Positions 28,068 through 38,071 of a stretch of DNA of 64,000 nucleotides are shown here, piece by piece. The stretch is from Myxosarcina sp. GI1 (lineage in GTDB: Bacteria > Cyanobacteriota > Cyanobacteriia > Cyanobacteriales > Xenococcaceae): contig NZ_JRFE01000003.1 of assembly GCF_000756305.1 (NCBI RefSeq), forward strand, positions 103,285 through 167,284, written 5' to 3'. A model generated the notes under the pieces. It was not told the origin of the DNA, made no database searches, and saw nothing but the letters and a program-made list of their open reading frames with translations. The stretch's first letter is position 1; the number at the start of each line of letters is the position of its first letter. A program made the position numbers and the translations under genes.

Positions 28068-28485
28068 ATATAGTAAAAGGCAAAAAGTAAGAGGCAAAAG
28101 TCAAAATTGAAATGCCTAACCCACAAAGCTTCTATTCGACAGATTTTATTCTGGGTTAAATTTTCGGTCGAATAAGAACGAAGTAATAGGCTGTTCCCCA
28201 ATTGTGACAAGTTAAGAAAAAAATAAATTAGCCAACTACTACATATAGTGTCTTTTGTTTAAGTTAACACCAAATATGGATCGGAGTGAATTTGTCTGGC
28301 GATCGCTATATTTCTAAATTTGTTCTTTAGAAATATCTTGAAAGCTTAGAGCTTAAGGCTTAAAGCTTAGAGCTACGAACCGATTGACAAACAACGTAGT
28401 CCTTTAACTTGTCATCAATGGCTGTTCCCTGTTCCCCGTTCCCTACTCTCTTTATCAAAACTAGCTAATTTTGTACTCGTCGAAC
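28068..28485. other. Noncoding region with short repeats, 418 bp
   Basis: A region between convergent genes. It contains a GGCAAAAAGTAAGAGGCAAAAG run near 28080 (quoted in part as GGCAAAAAGTAAG), a CTTAGAGCTTAAGGCTTAAAG tandem repeat (listed separately) and a TTCCCTGTTCCCCGTTCCCT run near 28426-28445. These short repeats are typical cyanobacterial intergenic filler. No gene was recognised. Confidence 0.5.
28340..28374. repeat. Short tandem repeat (GCTTAGA/GCTTAAG type)
   Basis: A tandem series of 7- to 8-bp units: AAAGCTTAGAGCTTAAGG followed by CTTAAAGCTTAGAGCT. It resembles the short tandemly repeated repetitive sequences described in cyanobacteria. No coding or regulatory role is evident. 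Confidence 0.6.
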
Positions 28486-29115
28486 TCACGACTTCGTAGT
28501 ATCGGAGGCTTTTTGGCTCATTTCTCCTAGATACTTACGTAAATAAGGCGAAAAAACCTCATAAATTAAGGTTAGGGGCTGGCGATCGTGCCAAAATAGA
28601 TAGTGCCGTCCCCAAAAGGCTCCAGTCTCGCCAAACGCGCTTTCTAATGCTGAAGAATTACCGTAGCAAATACCCCGTACATCTCGATAGAGTTCTGTAT
28701 GTAGTCGGGAAAAACTTTCCCAGATAGGCAAGGAGCGATTTTGGAGATAATCGTCTACCCGCTCGGCATCCCACCAGGAAGCAGCATAGGCTAATCTTTG
28801 ACCTGAAGCAGTTCTCAGCCAAACCTGTCGTCTCAGTCTCGGTTTGCCAATTGCTTCAACTTCGCTTGGTGCGCCATCGCGATTATTACCGACAATAGAC
28901 ATATCAATTACATCTACTTCGGTTTTTTCTCCTGTAAGTAATTGCAAATGACGAGTAGGAGAACCATCTCCTAATAATAATATTTGCCAGGTGGGAGCTA
29001 ATTGCTGATGGGGTAAACCTTGTTGAATGGCTGCTTCTCCTCCTTGCCAAATTGGTTGAAGAGAATGCCAGGTATCTGAAGTAATTCGGTCGGGCGAGGA
29101 CAAATTTGCAGTCAC
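28486..29115 (-). CDS. Chorismate lyase
   Basis: A 209-residue protein of the cyanobacterial chorismate-pyruvate lyase family, related to Synechocystis Sll1797. It forms 4-hydroxybenzoate from chorismate for plastoquinone synthesis. Seen in the sequence are PTWQILLLGDGSPTRHLQLLT, IGKPRLRRQVWLRTASGQRL (Arg-rich active-site region) and FWGRHYLFWHDRQPLTLIYE (quoted in part). These match the UbiC-like beta-sheet fold with late catalytic Arg/His/Glu. The start is GTG at 29115. It is upstream of no clear partner. Confidence 0.85.
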   Translation of the reverse strand: MTANLSSPDRITSDTWHSLQPIWQGGEAAIQQGLPHQQLAPTWQILLLGDGSPTRHLQLLTGEKTEVDVIDMSIVGNNRDGAPSEVEAIGKPRLRRQVWLRTASGQRLAYAASWWDAERVDDYLQNRSLPIWESFSRLHTELYRDVRGICYGNSSALESAFGETGAFWGRHYLFWHDRQPLTLIYEVFSPYLRKYLGEMSQKASDTTKS

Positions 29116-29217
29116 AGTCAGTTACAAAACTTCACTTTTCTTTAATTTTAACTCCTAACGCCCTTTTATAGTCGTACAAAGTTAGCCTGAGACAATTCAA
29201 AAGTTAATGGTTCGTAA

Positions 29218-29254
29218 GTAGCGTAGCGAGTAGCGAGTAACGAGTAACGAGTAG
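29218..29254. repeat. Short tandem heptamer repeat (GAGTAAC type)
   Basis: The units GTAGCGTAGCGAGTAGCGAG and TAACGAGTAACGAGTAG form a tandem series with a 7-bp period. It is cyanobacterial short-repeat filler between hisB and the chorismate lyase gene. A TTTTTAC heptamer series lies nearby at 29332-29373, just after the hisB stop. Confidence 0.6.
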
Positions 29255-29339
29255 TGGGTCACAATAATACACTCATTACTCATTACTTATTGTTTCCCCG
29301 TTCCCTAAAGCCCAAAGCATAGAGCCTATCTTACTTCTT

Positions 29340-29372
<33 letters not shown>

Positions 29373-30014
29373 TTAAAGTACCCCTTTTGAACTAGGAATA
29401 GTATTAGCACGACGGGGATCGATTTCTATTGCCATCCGCATAGCACGGGCAAAGGCTTTGAAAGTTGCCTCGATAATATGATGGGAGTTAATGCCGTCTA
29501 GCTGACGGATATGTAGAGTCATCTGAGAGTGATTGACTACTGCTACAAAAAATTCCCTAACTAATTGCGTATCATAAGTGCCGACTCTTTGAGTGGGAAT
29601 ATCCAAACCAAAGCTTAAATGAGGTCTGCCAGAAAAATCTAGAGCCACCTGAATTAAAGATTCATCGAGAGGAGCGATAAAATGACCGAAACGTACGATC
29701 CCCTTGCGATCGCCCAAAGCTTTGGCTAACGCCTGTCCTAAGGTAATACCAACATCTTCATTAGTATGATGATCGTCGATGTCAATATCTCCTGTTGCCT
29801 TTACCTCTAGATCGATTAAGCCATGAGAAGCAATTTGCTGGAGCATGTGGTTGAGAAAAGGAATTCCCGTATCGGCACTGCATTTGCCCCTACCGTCTAA
29901 GTTAAGACTGACGGCTACATCGGTTTCTTTAGTGGTTCGCTTTACCAAAGCCGATCTAAGCAATAAAGAAGATGATTGATTTTGCTCTTTAGTAGAGCGA
30001 TCGCCAATTTGCAT
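29373..30014 (-). CDS. hisB: Imidazoleglycerol-phosphate dehydratase
   Basis: A 213-residue monofunctional HisB that dehydrates imidazoleglycerol phosphate in histidine synthesis. The metal-binding His/Glu repeats are seen as [40 protein letters not shown] and [16 protein letters not shown]. The substrate-loop [11 protein letters not shown] is represented by [13 protein letters not shown] at the C-terminus. Normal length for cyanobacteria. It lies 38 bp downstream of fabI on the same strand, so the two are probably cotranscribed. Confidence 0.97.
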   Translation of the reverse strand: MQIGDRSTKEQNQSSSLLLRSALVKRTTKETDVAVSLNLDGRGKCSADTGIPFLNHMLQQIASHGLIDLEVKATGDIDIDDHHTNEDVGITLGQALAKALGDRKGIVRFGHFIAPLDESLIQVALDFSGRPHLSFGLDIPTQRVGTYDTQLVREFFVAVVNHSQMTLHIRQLDGINSHHIIEATFKAFARAMRMAIEIDPRRANTIPSSKGVL

Positions 30015-30052
30015 AATATTTTTTCGCTACCTAGTTTTTAGCTACAAAGAAA

Positions 30053-30829
30053 CTACATGCCCATTATTTCATAGCCAGCATCGACATATATCACCTGTCC
30101 CGTAATGCCACTGGCAAGGTCGCTACATAGAAAAGCGGCAGTATTACCTACTTCTAGCTGAGTCACGGTACGTTTGAGAGGTGCAGTCTCTTCAACATGA
30201 CGAATCATATCAAGAATGCCGCCAACGGCAGAAGAGGCTAAAGTTCTGATGGGACCTGCTGAAATAGCGTTAACGCGAATATTTTGGCTTCCCAGTTCGG
30301 CAGCCAGATAACGAACGCTCATTTCTAAAGCCGCTTTAGCAACTCCCATTACATTATAGTTAGGAACAACTTTAACTCCCCCTAGATAAGTTAGAGTAAC
30401 AATGCTACCGCCATCTTTCATCAAGGGTTTGGCTCTTTTTGCCAGACAGTTTAGGGAGTAACTACTAATATCCAAAGCTTTAACAAAACCCTCTCTTGAA
30501 GTAGCAGAAAAATCTCCTGTCAGATCTTCTTTATCCGCAAAAGCCAGACAGTGAACCAGAATATCTAACTTGCCCCATTTTTCTTCAATAGTGGCAAACA
30601 TTTCAGCTAGCAGTTCGTCATTTTGTACGTCACACGGAACAATTATACTAGGAGATAGAGGTTTGACTAAATCTCTAACTTTTTTTTCGTAGCGTCCTTT
30701 TTCATCTGGCAAATAATTAACACCAAGATTAGCACCTGCTTTGTGTAGCTGTTGGGCAATTCCCCAGGCAATAGAGCGGTTGTTAGCTATTCCAGTAACG
30801 AAGGCATTTTTTCCTGTTAAATCCAGCAT
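30053..30829 (-). CDS. fabI: Enoyl-[acyl-carrier-protein] reductase (NADH)
   Basis: A 258-residue FabI that carries out the last step of each fatty acid elongation cycle. Motifs: GKNAFVTGIANNRSIAWGIA (the modified Rossmann glycine motif), DVQNDE, LVHCLAFA, and the Tyr-Lys pair in NYNVMGVAKAALE. INAISAGPIRTLASS precedes the substrate-binding loop. Length and motifs match type II FabI. It is upstream of hisB by 38 bp, an order often kept in cyanobacteria. Confidence 0.97.
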   Translation of the reverse strand: MLDLTGKNAFVTGIANNRSIAWGIAQQLHKAGANLGVNYLPDEKGRYEKKVRDLVKPLSPSIIVPCDVQNDELLAEMFATIEEKWGKLDILVHCLAFADKEDLTGDFSATSREGFVKALDISSYSLNCLAKRAKPLMKDGGSIVTLTYLGGVKVVPNYNVMGVAKAALEMSVRYLAAELGSQNIRVNAISAGPIRTLASSAVGGILDMIRHVEETAPLKRTVTQLEVGNTAAFLCSDLASGITGQVIYVDAGYEIMGM

Positions 30830-31018
30830 AATTTTTGAAAATTTTTAGTCGCAACTTTTAATCGTATCAAAAAGCTTCCTGTCTAGAACAGCAATTTCTC
30901 ACTATTCAAACTGTCAAGACAAAAAAACCAAAAGGTACATACATAACAAAAATCTTTAATTTATTCTGGCTTTATGTCAATATTAAACAATTATTAGTAC
31001 TAAGCATTGGTAAGTTTT

Positions 31019-31696
31019 ATGGAACTATCTCTAACGCAAAACCAACCATTAGCATCTGTATTTCGCAAACTTGGAAGAGGCTCTTTTCCACCAATTGTTG
31101 AAAATTTCGAGCGAGGAAAAACCATATTTTTTCCAGGAGATCCTGCCGAAAGAGTTTATTTTTTACTTAAAGGTGCAGTCAAACTCTCCCGCGTATACGA
31201 AGCAGGAGAAGAAATTACCGTAGCATTATTGCGAGAAAATAGCGTGTTTGGCGTACTGTCGTTGATTACGGGTCAAAAGAGCGATCGCTTCTATCATGCA
31301 GTTGCTTTTACTTCGGTCGAGCTACTTTCAGCACCAATCGAACACGTAGAGCAAGCTCTTAAAGAAAACCCAGAATTATCGATGTTAATGCTAAAGGGGT
31401 TATCATCGCGAATTTTGCAGACTGAAATGATGATTGAAACACTAGCTCATAGGGACATGGGTTCGCGTTTGGTTAGCTTTTTGCTAATTCTCTGTCGCGA
31501 TTTTGGTATCCCTACTACTGAAGGAATTAGAATCGATCTCAAACTTTCACATCAGGCGATCGCCGAAGCTATTGGTTCGACTCGCGTTACGGTCACTCGT
31601 TTATTAGGAGACTTAAGAGATCGCGACATGATTTCAATTCACAAAAAAAAGATTACCGTACACAACCCCGTAGCTTTGAGCCAACAATTTGCCTGA
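31019..31696 (+). CDS. ntcA: Global nitrogen regulator NtcA
   Basis: A 225-residue CRP-family activator that responds to 2-oxoglutarate and controls nitrogen genes. The start is the ATG at 31019; a TTG four codons earlier is in frame but unlikely. The effector domain has [20 protein letters not shown] and [20 protein letters not shown], almost invariant in NtcA. The DNA-binding helix-turn-helix is [22 protein letters not shown] (quoted in part as [14 protein letters not shown]). No GTA-N8-TAC NtcA box was found by eye upstream. It precedes the DUF3084 gene, a conserved order. Confidence 0.98.
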   Translation: MELSLTQNQPLASVFRKLGRGSFPPIVENFERGKTIFFPGDPAERVYFLLKGAVKLSRVYEAGEEITVALLRENSVFGVLSLITGQKSDRFYHAVAFTSVELLSAPIEHVEQALKENPELSMLMLKGLSSRILQTEMMIETLAHRDMGSRLVSFLLILCRDFGIPTTEGIRIDLKLSHQAIAEAIGSTRVTVTRLLGDLRDRDMISIHKKKITVHNPVALSQQFA

Positions 31697-31779
31697 GTTA
31701 AACAGTTGAAATTTGCAGTTAAAAAGTGTTACCGAATAGAGTATAAGTAAAAGATCTAACTCAAAACTTACAGCTAAAA

Positions 31780-33204
31780 ATGACCAGTGGTTATATCCTG
31801 ATTGCGGCGATTTTCGTTTTAGGAGGTTTAATTGCGGCATTGGGAGATCGCTTGGGAACCAAAGTCGGTAAAGCCAGACTGAGACTGTTTAATCTTCGTC
31901 CTCGCCAGACGGCAGCGATCGTTACCGTGATTACTGGAATGTTGATTTCTGCTTCTACGTTAGGCATTTTATTCAGTTTGAGTAAGTCTTTACGTAAGGG
32001 TATATTTCAACTGGATGATATTCTCTACGATTTAAGACAGACAAAAAAAGAATTGGCTAGTGCCGAGAATGAAAAACAACAGGCTACTAGCGAACTAACC
32101 ACTGTAAAAAACCAGCAAATAGCCGCTACAGAAAAACTAAAAGCCATCGAACAGGATTATATACAGTCCAAACAGCAGTTAGTTACCATATCGCAACGAG
32201 CCGCAAAACTACGTTCGGAGTTAAATACGCTGTTAGACGAAAGAGCCAAACAGTTAAAGCAATTAGATCGGCTAAAAGGGCAAAGTCAACAACTTCAGAC
32301 TCAACTAAAACAAAGAGAGCGAGAAATCGAAGCACGCGATCGCACTTTAGAGCAAAGAGAAACACGTCTAAAGCAGCTAGAAACACAACAGCAGGTTTTA
32401 CAAACAAAAATTCGTCAGCGAGACAGTTCGATTGTAGAGTTAGATCGAGAAATCGCGAGCAAAAACAGAGATTTGGAAACCAGAACCAATCGCCTGCAAA
32501 ATCTCGAATCGGAACTAAAGTATTTAGAGCGAGAAGTGGCAGTTCTCGAACGCTACTATCAAAACTATCAAGAGTTGCGAGAAAGACAAATTGCTATTTT
32601 GAGGGGACAAGTTCTGGCTTCAGCTACAGTTCGGATCGTCGATCCCGATGCTGCGGTTTTGGCAATAGATCGTTTATTGCAACAGGCTAATAGCAATGTA
32701 AGTGAAGCATTTATGCTCGACGAATCGTCAGAACAAAGAATCGTTAAAATTACTAATGCTCAAGTAGAACAATTAGCAGCAGAAATTAAAGATGGTCGAG
32801 ATTATGTTCTACGTATTTTATCGGCTGGCAACTACGTTAGAGGAGAGCCTGAAGTAAGAGTATTCGCCGATCTAGTTCCAAATAAAAGAATTTTTAAAGC
32901 AGGTGAAGAAATTGCTACAGTCTCTCTTGACGCTGAAGATAAAACTCCTGGAAAAGTACAAGATAGACTAGACTGGTTACTTTCTGCCTCTAAATTTCGC
33001 GCACAAAGAGCAGGAGTTCTGGGTGATATTCAAATTGGCGATGGTGAAATAGCTACCTTAGTAAGATTTATCGATAAAATAGCCGCATCCGATGAATCTT
33101 TGGGAGAAATTAGAGCGATCGTCGCTGAAAATGCCTATACCGCACAGACGCTCAAACTCAACTTAGAAGTAGTACAAAACGGTAAAGTCATGTTTAAAAT
33201 TTAA
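31780..33204 (+). CDS. DUF3084 protein, coiled-coil membrane-anchored
   Basis: A 474-residue protein. Two N-terminal hydrophobic segments (about residues 5-22 and 46-70) have the conserved LIAALGDRLGTKVGKARL between them. A long coiled coil rich in Lys, Gln and Glu spans residues 90-260 (for example LKQREREIEARDRTLEQRE). The C-terminal globular part (270-474) contains RAQRAGVLGDIQIGDG. This is the DUF3084 family, found next to ntcA in many cyanobacteria; the function is unknown and a structural or envelope role is possible. Confidence 0.88.
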   Translation: MTSGYILIAAIFVLGGLIAALGDRLGTKVGKARLRLFNLRPRQTAAIVTVITGMLISASTLGILFSLSKSLRKGIFQLDDILYDLRQTKKELASAENEKQQATSELTTVKNQQIAATEKLKAIEQDYIQSKQQLVTISQRAAKLRSELNTLLDERAKQLKQLDRLKGQSQQLQTQLKQREREIEARDRTLEQRETRLKQLETQQQVLQTKIRQRDSSIVELDREIASKNRDLETRTNRLQNLESELKYLEREVAVLERYYQNYQELRERQIAILRGQVLASATVRIVDPDAAVLAIDRLLQQANSNVSEAFMLDESSEQRIVKITNAQVEQLAAEIKDGRDYVLRILSAGNYVRGEPEVRVFADLVPNKRIFKAGEEIATVSLDAEDKTPGKVQDRLDWLLSASKFRAQRAGVLGDIQIGDGEIATLVRFIDKIAASDESLGEIRAIVAENAYTAQTLKLNLEVVQNGKVMFKI

Positions 33205-33314
33205 TTGCGATCGCTTACATATCTATAGTTCTCAAAACACTGTCGTTTCGATCTTTCTCAAACTCATCTAGTTAGGCTAGAAAATTACCTGGTGCGATCG
33301 CCAGCATCAAATTT

Positions 33315-33575
33315 TTAGAGCGATCGCAAATTATTAAAGTTAACTGTATCAATACCAAATGCTTTTAAATAATAATGTAGTTGTAAGTCGCCAGTTAAAA
33401 CCAAGTATTTATTTTCCGCAAGCAACATTATTCCGCAGTTGGTTAAACCAAATCGAGAAAAAGCAGCATTATTGGCAATAACTTTGCTTTTTACATATTC
33501 TTCGGTTATTACTTGTGAAATTAACACGGTAAATTTAATTAGACATTGCGTTTTTTCCAAGCCACCTAACTGATT
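33315..33575 (-). pseudogene. PIN-like toxin, C-terminal remnant
   Basis: The C-terminal half of a PIN-domain-type protein. The frame reads back from about 33575 (NQLGGLEKTQ) to FGLTNCGIMLLAENKYLVLTGDLQLHYYLKAFGIDTVNFNNLR (shown in parts: FSRFGLTNCGIMLLAEN, KYLVLTGDLQLHYYL, GIDTVNFNNLR). These match the late Asp-bearing strands of PIN RNases from toxin-antitoxin modules. The N-terminal half with the first catalytic acids is missing; the frame is interrupted exactly where an ISL3 transposase fragment begins on the opposite strand. No antitoxin gene is seen. Probably nonfunctional. Confidence 0.6.
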
Positions 33576-33576
33576 A

Positions 33577-33984
33577 ATGCCGAATGCGGAAGTGGTAGCA
33601 GATAGATTTCAGGTGATGAAACAAATAAATGAATGTAATTTAAATGAGAAACAGCAACAAAAATTGCAAGCAGTAAAAAAACTCTATCCAATTCTCGAAA
33701 AAATGCACAAATTAAAAGAAAAATTTCGGGATATATTAGAAAAAAAGCAAAATAGTTTAACTGGACTACTAAAAATAAGTGATTGGTTAAAAGAAGCAGG
33801 AGAATATTATCCAGAAAGTAAAAAGACAATTATCAGATGGATAGGGGAAATAATTGCTTACTTTGACGAGAGAATAACCAATGGTACAGTGGAAGGAATT
33901 AATAATAAATTAAAGCTAATAAAACGGTCGGCATACGGCTTTAGAAACTTTAATAACTTTCGTAATAGAGTTTTATTAATTTAG
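33577..33984 (+). pseudogene. ISL3-family transposase, internal-deleted C-terminal remnant
   Basis: A 135-codon frame encoding the last part of an ISL3 transposase. PNAEVVADRFQVMKQIN is the segment around the second catalytic Asp. It jumps to NLNEKQQQKLQAVKKLYP, skipping about 40-50 residues usual in between, and ends with the signature GTVEGINNKLKLIKRSAYGF, which holds the catalytic Glu. The N-terminal half with the zinc finger and first Asp is absent. No inverted repeats were recognised. It is a dead insertion-sequence fragment lodged in a PIN-toxin gene. Confidence 0.8.
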
Positions 33985-34276
33985 CAATTTAACTATTAGT
34001 TAGGCATAGTGTTTACTGAAGAACCGTAATATTTTAGAAATCGCGATCGAACTGTATTAAAAACGTGACAGTCGCCACAAACACAAACGAAAACCTTGGT
34101 AGCACATAGTTACAAAGCAAATCTTTCCAAAGGTAGACATTAACTCGTTCCAGATGACAGATGCTAGAGTAGTTGATTTTTGTTTAAATTATTAACAAAT
34201 CTTATTTAATCAAACAGCTAGCTCGGTCGAATCCTTTTATTAGTTAAATTTTTTCGACCTGTAAAGAAAAGATTGT

Positions 34277-35383
34277 ATGCAGATACCAGCTTCAATAAAA
34301 GACCATCGCCAACTAATTGCAGAAAAGTTAGCTACCGACCTAATAACTAATCCCGAAGCCGCTGCTAAAACTGCGGATTTACATTATGTAAGCGATCGCC
34401 AGCCAGGATTTACTCGCAAACCCTGGGGACGTGGCTTTAGTTACTTTGACAGCCAAGGCGAGCGCGTTAGCGAGTCAAAACTTATCGAACGGTTTAAAGC
34501 TTTAAATATTCCCCCTGCCTGGCAAGAGGTGTGGATTTGTCTCGATCCCAAAGGACATTTACAAGCGACGGGAAGAGACGACAAAGGACGCAAACAATAC
34601 CGCTATCATCCAGAATGGCGCAAGCTACGCAGTCAAGCCAAATTTGCCCGCCTGATTCCCTTTGGTTTATCACTACCGTTAATTCGGAAGCAATACGATT
34701 CCCATTTACGTAAGCGCAAATTAACGCGAGAAAAAATTTTAGCAGTAGTGGTAAGGTTACTAGATGAGACTTTGATTCGAGTTGGTAATCCTCAATATGC
34801 GCGGCAAAACTCATCCTTTGGTTTGACGACATTACGCAATCGCCATGTAGAAATTTTTAAGCATAAGGTCTGCTTCGAGTTTACTGGTAAGAGTGGTATA
34901 CAGCACGAGATCGAATTGCGCGATCGCCGTCTGGCACGCGCCATCAAACGCTGTCAGGAAATTCCTGGCTATCAGCTATTTCAGTATTTTGATGATGACG
35001 GTAACAAACAACAGGTCGATTCGGGTGATGTCAATCAGTATCTCGAAACAATTACGGGACATACATTTACTGCCAAAGAGTTTCGCACCTGGGCGGGAAC
35101 GATGGAAGCAGCTATAGCCCTACAGGATGTTGGTAATTTTCAGTCCGATACCGAAGCCAAACAAAATATTGTTAATGCTGTAAAACTCGTTGCCAAACGT
35201 CTGGGAAATCGCCCTGCAACCTGTCGCAAGTATTATATTCATCCTTTAGTGCTGGAAACTTATCAGGCAGGACAGTTATTAGAAACACTGGAGTCCATAA
35301 AAACACAAGTGCCATCGGCTGATGAATTGTTAGAACTCGATGAGCTAGCAATGTTGTCCTTTTTAGAACAGCAGAAAAAGTAG
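34277..35383 (+). CDS. DNA topoisomerase IB (poxvirus-type)
   Basis: A 368-residue type IB topoisomerase that relaxes supercoils through a 3'-phosphotyrosine bond. The N-terminal domain (residues 30-110) has YVSDRQPGFTRKPWGRGFSY and LQATGRDDKGRKQYRYHPEW. The catalytic domain includes RVGNPQYARQNSSFGLTTLR (first catalytic Arg region), KRLGNRPATCRKYYIHPLV with the active Tyr320, and a HxF-type core (FRTWAGT, second Arg region). All expected residues are present. Bacterial TopIB occurs patchily, often spread by transfer. It stands alone after the transposase remnant. Confidence 0.93.
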   Translation: MQIPASIKDHRQLIAEKLATDLITNPEAAAKTADLHYVSDRQPGFTRKPWGRGFSYFDSQGERVSESKLIERFKALNIPPAWQEVWICLDPKGHLQATGRDDKGRKQYRYHPEWRKLRSQAKFARLIPFGLSLPLIRKQYDSHLRKRKLTREKILAVVVRLLDETLIRVGNPQYARQNSSFGLTTLRNRHVEIFKHKVCFEFTGKSGIQHEIELRDRRLARAIKRCQEIPGYQLFQYFDDDGNKQQVDSGDVNQYLETITGHTFTAKEFRTWAGTMEAAIALQDVGNFQSDTEAKQNIVNAVKLVAKRLGNRPATCRKYYIHPLVLETYQAGQLLETLESIKTQVPSADELLELDELAMLSFLEQQKK

Positions 35384-35482
35384 GAAGTTATTTTAGACTT
35401 TAGGAACTAAGCACTAGGCAACAAACATTTAAGCATTAAGCATTTATCATTTTCAACTGCTCAATGGTCAATGTTCATTATA

Positions 35483-38071
35483 TTAATCCATATTTAACGG
35501 ATCGACATCAATAGTCATGCTGACAGAATTAGGGCAAAGCGATCGCAGTTCATTTAAATCGGGTAAATTATTTTTTACTTCCAATTCAAACTTGAGTAAT
35601 ATTTGCCAGCGATAGCGACGAGCTACACGCATAATGCTTGCAGGTGCGGGACCTAAAATCTGAGCGTATTGTCCCAGACGTTCGCAGCATTCGTCAGCTA
35701 AAATTTCTGCTGTTTTTCTTACTTCTTCTTCATCCACACTGCTTAATTTGATTAAAATTAGCTTACCGTAGGGAGGATAGCGTAATTCGGCTCGATGTTG
35801 CAGTTCGACATTACTGAAATTGTGATAGTCGCCATCGGCTACGGCTTGCACTACAGGATGTTCGGAAGAATAAGTTTGCAGAATAACTTTGCCTGGTTCG
35901 TCACCTCTACCTGCCCTACCAGCTACCTGAGTCAGGGTTTGAAAAGCTCTTTCGGCAGCGCGATAATCGCTACGATGCAGCAAACCATCGGCAGATACTA
36001 TGCCTACTACCGTTACTCCTGCAATATCCAAACCCTTGGTAAGCATTTGCGTACCTACTAAAACATCTGCCTCGCGATTAATGAAGCTGGCGATCGCCTC
36101 ACGATGTGCGTTTTTATTTCTAGTAGTATCGCTGTCAAAACGGATCGCCTTTAGTTCGGGAAATAACTTGCTCAATTCTTGAGTTACTTTTTGCGTACCG
36201 CTACCAAAGTGCTTGAGATAAGGCGAACTACATTCAGGACAGAGATTAGGCTGGAGGCTAGTATAGTTGCAGTAATGACAGCGCAATAGTTTGGCAGCAC
36301 CTTCGCTGGCATAGTGATAAGAAAGAGATACATCACAATCAGGACATTCCATAACGTAACCACAGCTACGGCAAGAAACAAAAGTACTATGACCCCGACG
36401 GGGAATGAATAAAATTCCCTGTCTGCCTTGCTGCTGCATTTGAGCGATCGCAGCCTGTAAAGACTGACTAAAGATCGAGCGATTACCGCGATTTAGTTCT
36501 TGTCTGAGATCTACTATTTCGACTTTGGGTAAGGGACGAAAACCAATGCGTTCGGGTAGAGATAGATAATGGTTAATAGTTTGTTGTCCCGTTTCATCCT
36601 CACCACCATAAGATACAGTCAAAGTCTCTAACGAAGGCGTAGCCGAACCTAACACCAAAGGACAGTTTTCTAATTCGGCACGCCAGTTAGCTACGGTTCT
36701 GGCATGATAAGTAGGTGCGGGACGGTCTTGTTTGAAACTAGAGTCATGTTCTTCATCTAAAATAATTAAACCCAGATTGGGTAACGGTGCAAAAATTGCC
36801 GAGCGCGTGCCGATAACTACCTGGGGTTCTCCCCGAACGGTTTGTCGCCAGGTATCGTAGCGTTCCCCTACAGACAACTTGCTGTGATATATACAAACCC
36901 GATCGCCAAAACGAGCGGTAAAGCGATCGCTCAGTTGGGGAGTCAAGCCAATTTCGGGAACCAATACCAGTGCCGACTGTCCTCGTTCTAAAATTGGCGC
37001 GATCGCCTGTAAATAAACTTCGGTTTTACCCGAACCCGTTACGCCATGTAATAAGATCTGGGTATAGTTTTGTTGGTTATTAATTACTGATAGAGCTTCG
37101 GCTTGAGCCTGATTTAGCTGTTTGGGTCTATCTGCTTCTCCTTCTATTCCTCCAGCTTTTCTCAGAATTTCGCGTTCGCTCAAGCTAACATAGCCTTTTG
37201 CTTCTAACTTTTTGACTGTAGTTGAGGTAGTGCGACACAAACGAACAAAATCTTGTAGCCACAACTCTCCTCCCTGGCTACTTAGGATTTGTAATATTTC
37301 TCGCTGTCTGGAACTAAGATCGTTTAAAAAGTTACTCGTAACCAAAGTAATGGCTGTTTTGAGCTTGGGTTTGGCGCGTCTGGGTGGTTCGAGATAAGCT
37401 TCAATCCAACCTCGCTTACTTAATTCGCGGATTCCTCTGTTTGCGCCTCGAATCTGGCTGCGAAGATAGTTAACGCTGTAGTCACCTTCTTTTTGCTGTT
37501 TTAATAGCTGTAAAATTTGCCCCGCTACCGAACTACAAAAAGTTTCAGCCCCTGAAGGAATTGCTGCGGTTTTGAGTCTAATTCTTCTTTGCGATCGCCC
37601 CAGTAAACCAGGAGGCAAAGCTACGGCGATCGCGCTCAACAAATCGCTACAGTAATAATCTGCCACACGTCCCAACAACTCCCAATACCTATTAGGAAAA
37701 AAACCAGAAGTAATTACTTCTTCTATAGGGCGAATTTGCTCTAGCTTGAGATTTTCGGGAAGCGATGCCAGAAAACCAATAACTATCCCTCCTGTTATCT
37801 GCATACCGAAGGGTACGCTGACAATGTCTCCCGACTGCACCATCAACTCTGGCGGTAGACTGTATGTATACAATCCCCTTGCTCCAGGACAATCTACCAA
37901 TACCTCTATCCATTGTGGTGATGTTTGCGATCGATAGACGATTTTAGGTTCGGCAACTGAGAGAGTAAGCTGAGTGTGTCGAGTTGGGTAAGATTCTTCT
38001 GCACGAGACGCAGCAATTTCACTGGCTAAGGATTCTGTAGATTCTGATATATGGTAACAATCTGATTTCAC
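35483..38071 (-). CDS. priA: Primosomal protein N', replication restart helicase
   Basis: An 862-residue superfamily 2 helicase that reloads the replisome at stalled forks. After an N-terminal 3'-DNA-binding domain, the helicase core has Walker A (GVTGSGKTEVYL, near residue 343), DEEH (near 438) and late motifs including AGRAGRGDEPG. Eight zinc-binding cysteines lie between about residues 556 and 613 (CRSCGYVMECPDCD and CHYCNYTSLQPNLCPEC). The start is GTG at 38071. The first 45 residues are unlike other PriA proteins, so the true start may be later. Confidence 0.96.
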   Translation of the reverse strand: MKSDCYHISESTESLASEIAASRAEESYPTRHTQLTLSVAEPKIVYRSQTSPQWIEVLVDCPGARGLYTYSLPPELMVQSGDIVSVPFGMQITGGIVIGFLASLPENLKLEQIRPIEEVITSGFFPNRYWELLGRVADYYCSDLLSAIAVALPPGLLGRSQRRIRLKTAAIPSGAETFCSSVAGQILQLLKQQKEGDYSVNYLRSQIRGANRGIRELSKRGWIEAYLEPPRRAKPKLKTAITLVTSNFLNDLSSRQREILQILSSQGGELWLQDFVRLCRTTSTTVKKLEAKGYVSLSEREILRKAGGIEGEADRPKQLNQAQAEALSVINNQQNYTQILLHGVTGSGKTEVYLQAIAPILERGQSALVLVPEIGLTPQLSDRFTARFGDRVCIYHSKLSVGERYDTWRQTVRGEPQVVIGTRSAIFAPLPNLGLIILDEEHDSSFKQDRPAPTYHARTVANWRAELENCPLVLGSATPSLETLTVSYGGEDETGQQTINHYLSLPERIGFRPLPKVEIVDLRQELNRGNRSIFSQSLQAAIAQMQQQGRQGILFIPRRGHSTFVSCRSCGYVMECPDCDVSLSYHYASEGAAKLLRCHYCNYTSLQPNLCPECSSPYLKHFGSGTQKVTQELSKLFPELKAIRFDSDTTRNKNAHREAIASFINREADVLVGTQMLTKGLDIAGVTVVGIVSADGLLHRSDYRAAERAFQTLTQVAGRAGRGDEPGKVILQTYSSEHPVVQAVADGDYHNFSNVELQHRAELRYPPYGKLILIKLSSVDEEEVRKTAEILADECCERLGQYAQILGPAPASIMRVARRYRWQILLKFELEVKNNLPDLNELRSLCPNSVSMTIDVDPLNMD

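Noticed and set aside
30830-31018. NtcA autoregulation box upstream of ntcA
   Set aside because: No GTA-N8-TAC match with a suitable -10 was found by eye.
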